From contig CM057337.1 in the NCBI GenBank assembly GCA_030015575.1, positions 378,657,582-378,721,581 of the forward strand: a DNA stretch of 64,000 nucleotides, read 5' to 3'. The position numbers and the translations under genes were made by a program. Below the pieces are notes generated by a model that did not search any database, was not told the DNA's origin, and worked only from the letters and a program-made list of their open reading frames with translations. Below, one piece after another: positions 60,011 to 64,000 of the stretch; the stretch's first letter is position 1; every line of letters begins with the position of its first letter. Source of the stretch: Agapanthus africanus. Its lineage: Eukaryota > Streptophyta > Magnoliopsida > Asparagales > Amaryllidaceae.

Positions 60011-62054
60011 TGTTAGTGTATATGCCCTAGAGGCCATTACTGTATCATACTAGTATGTATATTACTTAATGGAAGCTTGGGATATTCACAGTTGTATATA
60101 CAATCTTGCTCAAAACGGTAGTATGCTACTTGATTTGTCTCTACTTCAATATGTGCATGTGTTTCTTTTAGCATATCGCTTATATACATATTAGTAGAGC
60201 CCTTAGGATCTTTGCTTGATTACCAGCGTTGTGATGGCGCTCACACTCATGGGAGCTGGGTAATCCATAAGCACATCCTTATACTGGTCCCTGGTCGTTG
60301 GACTATCGAGACAGGGCATCGATACTCCGGAGTAGACTAGCGTATGCGCTTCTCATCCCAGCGTGGGAGACGGTCTGTCCCACAGCCGCCAGTACGTCGT
60401 ACTTGAGATAGTATGCGGGTGCTCGTTAGGTTACGAGTACACTGGACAGGACTCGTCGGGAACTGTTGGTTGGTATTATACCTATCGTCAGTTATCAGTT
60501 CCCAGGTGATATGAGTACAGCTTAGTCCGCTGACTTGACACTGTCACTTCGCCTCGAGTGTGTTCCCACTGCACTTTGATTACTACCCTACCACTGCTCA
60601 AAGGAGTCGTGCACACAGGTAGTTTTTGGGTGCAGTCCCGAAGCACTTGGAGGAAGTGACAGTTAGACAGGATTCGTCTCTCCCGGTATTGGGGATTGAC
60701 ATCGCGCTGTGTCTAGGAGAGCCATTACACGAGTAGTCCCTGGCCAGGGCAAGCGAGATATACTGGTAGGTTTCCAGTGTTATCTCAGGGTGTTCTGGGC
60801 TACACTCTGACACGACTTGTACCGCTATTAGGGGACTGACGTTTACCGCCCCCCTAGGCCCGCCATGCGATGTATCAGACGAACAGACCGGACTGTACGG
60901 AGACTGTCACATACAGGCTCAGTAGGAGTTCAGATGGGGTTCACCTCGTCAGTCTTCTTATTGGCATCTACCTGGGGACCGTTACGTACAGCTAGTGCCG
61001 CTTGCGGTCTGTGGTTAAACCCACTGCCAGCGTAGTGTCGAGTCTTTAGAGTCCCACACAGAGAGCTATTCGCCTTTAGGCAAAATGAGTAGAGGTCGCA
61101 TGGTTTTGCGACAGGGTTCGTTCACATCCTCGCACTTGTGCACGTTTGCTGTCCGGACAGCTTATACTAGCGGGCTTTGGTTTAAGCCGGATCCTAGTAT
61201 ATGATTTGAGATTGGTTTTATCTCATTGTATTCGTGTTCCTTGGAACACGAATACGGGTGCGTATGCACAGTTGCTTGAGACAGAGGGAGAGGACTTTGA
61301 TTAGGGTTAATGACCATTGTCATTTTATTAACCCTAATGCTTATGTGTGTATTATGGTTAATTGATATTAGTTTAATATAATTATGCATGGTTATGGTTG
61401 TTGACCATTTGACATTCTTGACTTGTTGACCTAGGTTGACACTTTGACCATCATCATTTCATTTGGAAGATGCTCTCTGATCCTTGCAATTTGCATTAAA
61501 AATGAAATGCTAATGGTCATGTCTTGATTAACCATGACAATTATCTAGCTAATTATCAATTTATAATAATTCACACATATATGTGAGAATGGTTGTTTTA
61601 TTCTCTCATTCTATCATTCACTTTCTCTCTCTTGTTCTTCCTTTCCCTCAAGCTCTCCCCTCTCATGTGTTGAGAAACACTTGAGCTTGAGAAAAAGCTC
61701 TTCTTAATAATCTTTACTCTCATCTAAGGTTTTAGAACTAGCACTTCTAGCACCCTAGTTACTTCTAGCTTGAAGTTGAAGCCAAAGGTTGAGGCTTTCG
61801 GGTGGATCCTTCTTCGACTCAAGAAGACGACAAAGGTGATCCCTTTCTACTACTCGAAGGAGCAAGAAGAGAAGGACATAAAGCCCTATGTATAACCATT
61901 CTACCTTTAGCTAGTTTCTAGTTAGCTTTAGCTTGTTTTTGTTTAGCAAAGATCCTTCTTTGTCTAGTCCATGTTGCCTAAAGTAATAAAAATCCGATTT
62001 TTATTCCGTTTTCCGCCTCCCCGCAAGCACCGGGGTAGGCAACGTGGACTTACA
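60011..62054 (+). mobile_element. Solo Copia LTR (2044 bp), C subfamily
   Basis: It starts TGTTAGTGTATATGCCC and ends GTGGACTTACA, flanked by GAATA on both sides (60006-60010 and 62055-62059). No interior follows: D's LTR resumes at once, so the interior was lost by recombination between the two LTRs. Hairpins at 60458-60503 and 60592-60611, CCCTGGCCAGGG at 60738-60749. It is the same subfamily as C. Confidence 0.93.
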
Positions 62055-62059
62055 GAATA

Positions 62060-63120
62060 TGTACAAGCCAATCTGAGAAAAGACGTGTAAAAGTGGGAAG
62101 TACAAGTTAGAAGGAGCCAACACAGAATTTTACAGAGCCCAAGACCACAAGTTGGCCGTGGAACCGCGGCCAAACCTTGGCTGCGGCCGCGGTTCCACGG
62201 CCGTATTGTGCAGACAGAAAAAATAATTTTTACCATATTTTTGGTGCGGCGCTGACTAGTCAACCTAAGGGCTATTTTTGTAATTTCAGACACGCGAAAC
62301 AATTGTAACCCTAGGGTTTCATATTCTTTATAAATAGGAACTCTAATCATTGTAATTTCTTATGCCTCCCTATGCCTCCTTTTAATAATAAATTCCAGAA
62401 TTCTTTTGGAGAGCATCAGTGCCTCTTTTCAATTCATGAATTCAGATCTGACAACCCTGCGTTGATGTTTGGAGAGAGCCATCTTTAAGTAGTTTTATTT
62501 AATTGCTCTAGTTTAAATTTTAATTCTTTGCCCTAGGTAGATTTAATTCCTTGCCGTAGATAATTGTTTAGAGTTAGCTTTGGGGAAGGCTTTTGAGAGA
62601 TGAGATCTCTCATCCCTTTCTTACCCATCATATATTTTCAATAGGACTCCATGCATACATGCACACACCGCGCCCTACGGCATCTTACCCCTCGAGGTAA
62701 CGATGAGACCGTTGTATAAAGGCCCGGTTGGGCGTGTTTTCCATGGAGGCTTGGGTAAGGATCTCTTAAGGAAGGACAAGAACCTAGAGGAAGGAACACC
62801 TTCCCGAATGGATCTAATCCCCTTTATTGATAATTACCATAACTCCTCATAGATCTTCATTTGGGTATAGAAAGCGTTGAGATTTACTTGCATTTCCAAA
62901 CCATCCCTAAACCTAACCCTAACAAGACTAGATCTAGATAATCGTAGTATAGAATAATTAGGTTTTTAGATTTAATAATCAATCCGAACACCATTCGGAA
63001 TTAACTCGTAAGCGCGATTAGGAAATTCACAACATCCCTGTGGACCGACCCGTACTCACCAGCTAGCTACATGCGACGCCGTTCTTGATTGCGGTAATAG
63101 ATAGTTTTTGAGACCAATCA
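62060..63120 (+). repeat. 3' LTR of D, third piece
   Basis: It continues D's LTR and matches about 40079-41162, including the GC-rich inverted repeat (62161-62171 with 62185-62195). It ends GAGACCAATCA before the TSD GTTGC. Confidence 0.92.
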
Positions 63121-63125
63121 GTTGC

Positions 63126-63616
63126 GCGACATCGACTTACAGTGGTATCAGAGCCTACTAAACCTTAACTAACAGTTTAACATGTTTGCTTATACTGTTA
63201 TCTTGTTACTTGGATTTAGGTTTTCTGGTGGTGTTTGATTTTGCCAAGTTTTCATATACTGTTATCTTTCTGTTGTGGCAATACAGAGTATTTTGAAGTC
63301 ACAGTTTTAAGGTTGTTTAATATGTTTCAATTGTTATATGTGTTCGTAAACTTCTGCTAATTGCTATATGTCGGTTAGTTGGGGGTTGCACATATCTGTG
63401 ATGTTGGTTTGTGTATATATAATATTGGATTGTCGATGATGAATAGCCGGGGGATGTGAGAAGAGAGTTTTCTTTCTTTCATTCGATGTAAATTGTAATA
63501 TTGATGTAATAATATTTTGCGGGGCACATCCGGGTTGAGATTGTAGCCACCGTTGTATTATTTCATTTACTATTTTTGCTCCGAGGATAGACCTAAGGTA
63601 GGGTGCACAAACTACA
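63126..63616 (+). other. End of I's LTR, primer site and leader of I
   Basis: The last 16 bp of I's LTR end in CTTACA at 63141. TGGTATCAGAGCC is at 63143-63155. The leader that follows matches B's (15180-15470), for example GCGGGGCACATC-GGGTTGAGATTGTAGCCACC near 63520-63555, but lacks the GC-rich palindrome seen in the other Copias. Confidence 0.8.
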
Positions 63617-64000
63617 TGTAACCCTTCGAAAATCGTTTAGGCAGTTTTTCGGTAATCGGCTAATTTTTCGGCTTTTTCCGTAAAAATTCAAAATAGATAT
63701 TTTTCATTATAGACCTAATTATACAAATTTTTGATAAGATAATACTATAATTTTGTCACTAAAATGTCACTTATAATTTTCTAGTTAAATAAAAAAAAAT
63801 TTGTAATTAATTATTTTTCTTATTATTTTAGGCTTTTAAAATACATTAAATTAGTGATAAATACAAATTTAATTAGGTAAATTTCATAATTAGGAGTCTT
63901 TATAAGCTAAAATATGGTGTTAATAAAATTGTATCATGACTTGCAAATTTTTGGTTTTAAGGTGGGAAATTTAATGGAAAAATGGTGTAAAATGAGGTTT
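63617..64000 (+). mobile_element. Element K: start of another LTR-like element, cut by the window edge
   Basis: The I leader, in the ACAAACTAC block that continues in B with CGGGTAC, is interrupted by TGTAACCCTTCGAAAATCG followed by very AT-rich sequence. The start and composition resemble the sense 5' end of G's LTR. No end, TSD or coding part is visible. Confidence 0.45.

Larger units (their letters stand above)
39801..63120 (+). mobile_element. Element D: Athila-type non-autonomous LTR element with nested insertions
   Basis: The LTR starts TGTTCACACC and ends GAGACCAATCA. The element is flanked by the TSD GTTGC (39796-39800 and 63121-63125). The primer site TGGCGCCGTTGCCGGGGA fits tRNA-Asp, as in Athila/Tat Gypsy elements. 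The interior holds no visible RT, integrase or protease; it contains an inverted relative (D') and part of one ORF of unknown function. The 3' LTR is split by E and a solo LTR. Its three pieces total about 1340 bp against 1362 bp for the 5' LTR. Divergence is about 3.6% by hand count, suggesting about 1.4 million years. Confidence 0.88.

Noticed and set aside
61964-62350. 128-residue minus-strand ORF
   Set aside because: It crosses the junction between the solo LTR and D's LTR, so it joins two unrelated sequences by chance.

Overview
The window is intergenic DNA from a flowering plant with a large, repeat-rich genome. I find no host protein gene, rRNA or tRNA. Almost every base can be assigned to LTR retrotransposons inserted into one another. 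The evidence for a plant is: Copia elements primed by initiator tRNA-Met; a second group whose primer site matches tRNA-Asp, as in the plant Athila/Tat Gypsy elements; LTRs of 1.4 to 4.6 kb; and 5-bp target-site duplications (TSDs). I could not determine the species. I use letters A to K as local names.

Left third (1-22678). A minus-strand Copia (C) enters from the left edge and ends at 3634. It sits inside the 5' LTR of a plus-strand Copia (B, to 22678). A second minus-strand Copia (A, 4044-13924, TSD TTTAC) sits in the same B LTR. A is the best preserved element: two 1927-bp LTRs, tRNA-Met primer site, polypurine tract and recognisable gag, protease, integrase, RT and RNase H, with about three breaks. 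B has the same layout but is more decayed. Middle (22679-37911). B lies in an LTR of an E-type Copia (F). F's LTR is also split by G (23123-34227, TSD CCGAG), which has 4.6-kb LTRs around only 1.8 kb of non-coding interior. A poorly classified stretch (35336-36536) then abuts a partial Copia LTR and leader (H).

Right part (37912-64000). Copia I lies in the leader of H. Its LTR is split 16 bp before its end by D (39801-63120, TSD GTTGC), an Athila-type non-autonomous element. D carries an inverted relative (D') in its interior, and its 3' LTR is split by Copia E (49568-59956, TSD ACAAG) and by a solo LTR (60011-62054, TSD GAATA). A further LTR-like sequence (K) begins at 63617 and runs off the edge.

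Hand-counted LTR divergence agrees with the nesting order: B about 6%, D about 3.6%, G about 3%, A about 1.6%, E about 1%. At the rice intergenic rate of 1.3e-8 per site per year, these give roughly 2.3, 1.4, 1.2, 0.6 and 0.4 million years.

The most interesting signal is not a gene. The Copia copies carry short inverted repeats whose arms change in step between subfamilies. There is a set of three hairpins with one shared loop in the long leader, and two neighbouring hairpins inside the LTR. A palindromic CCGCGG module also recurs in the leaders of these Copias and in the LTR of the unrelated Athila-type element.
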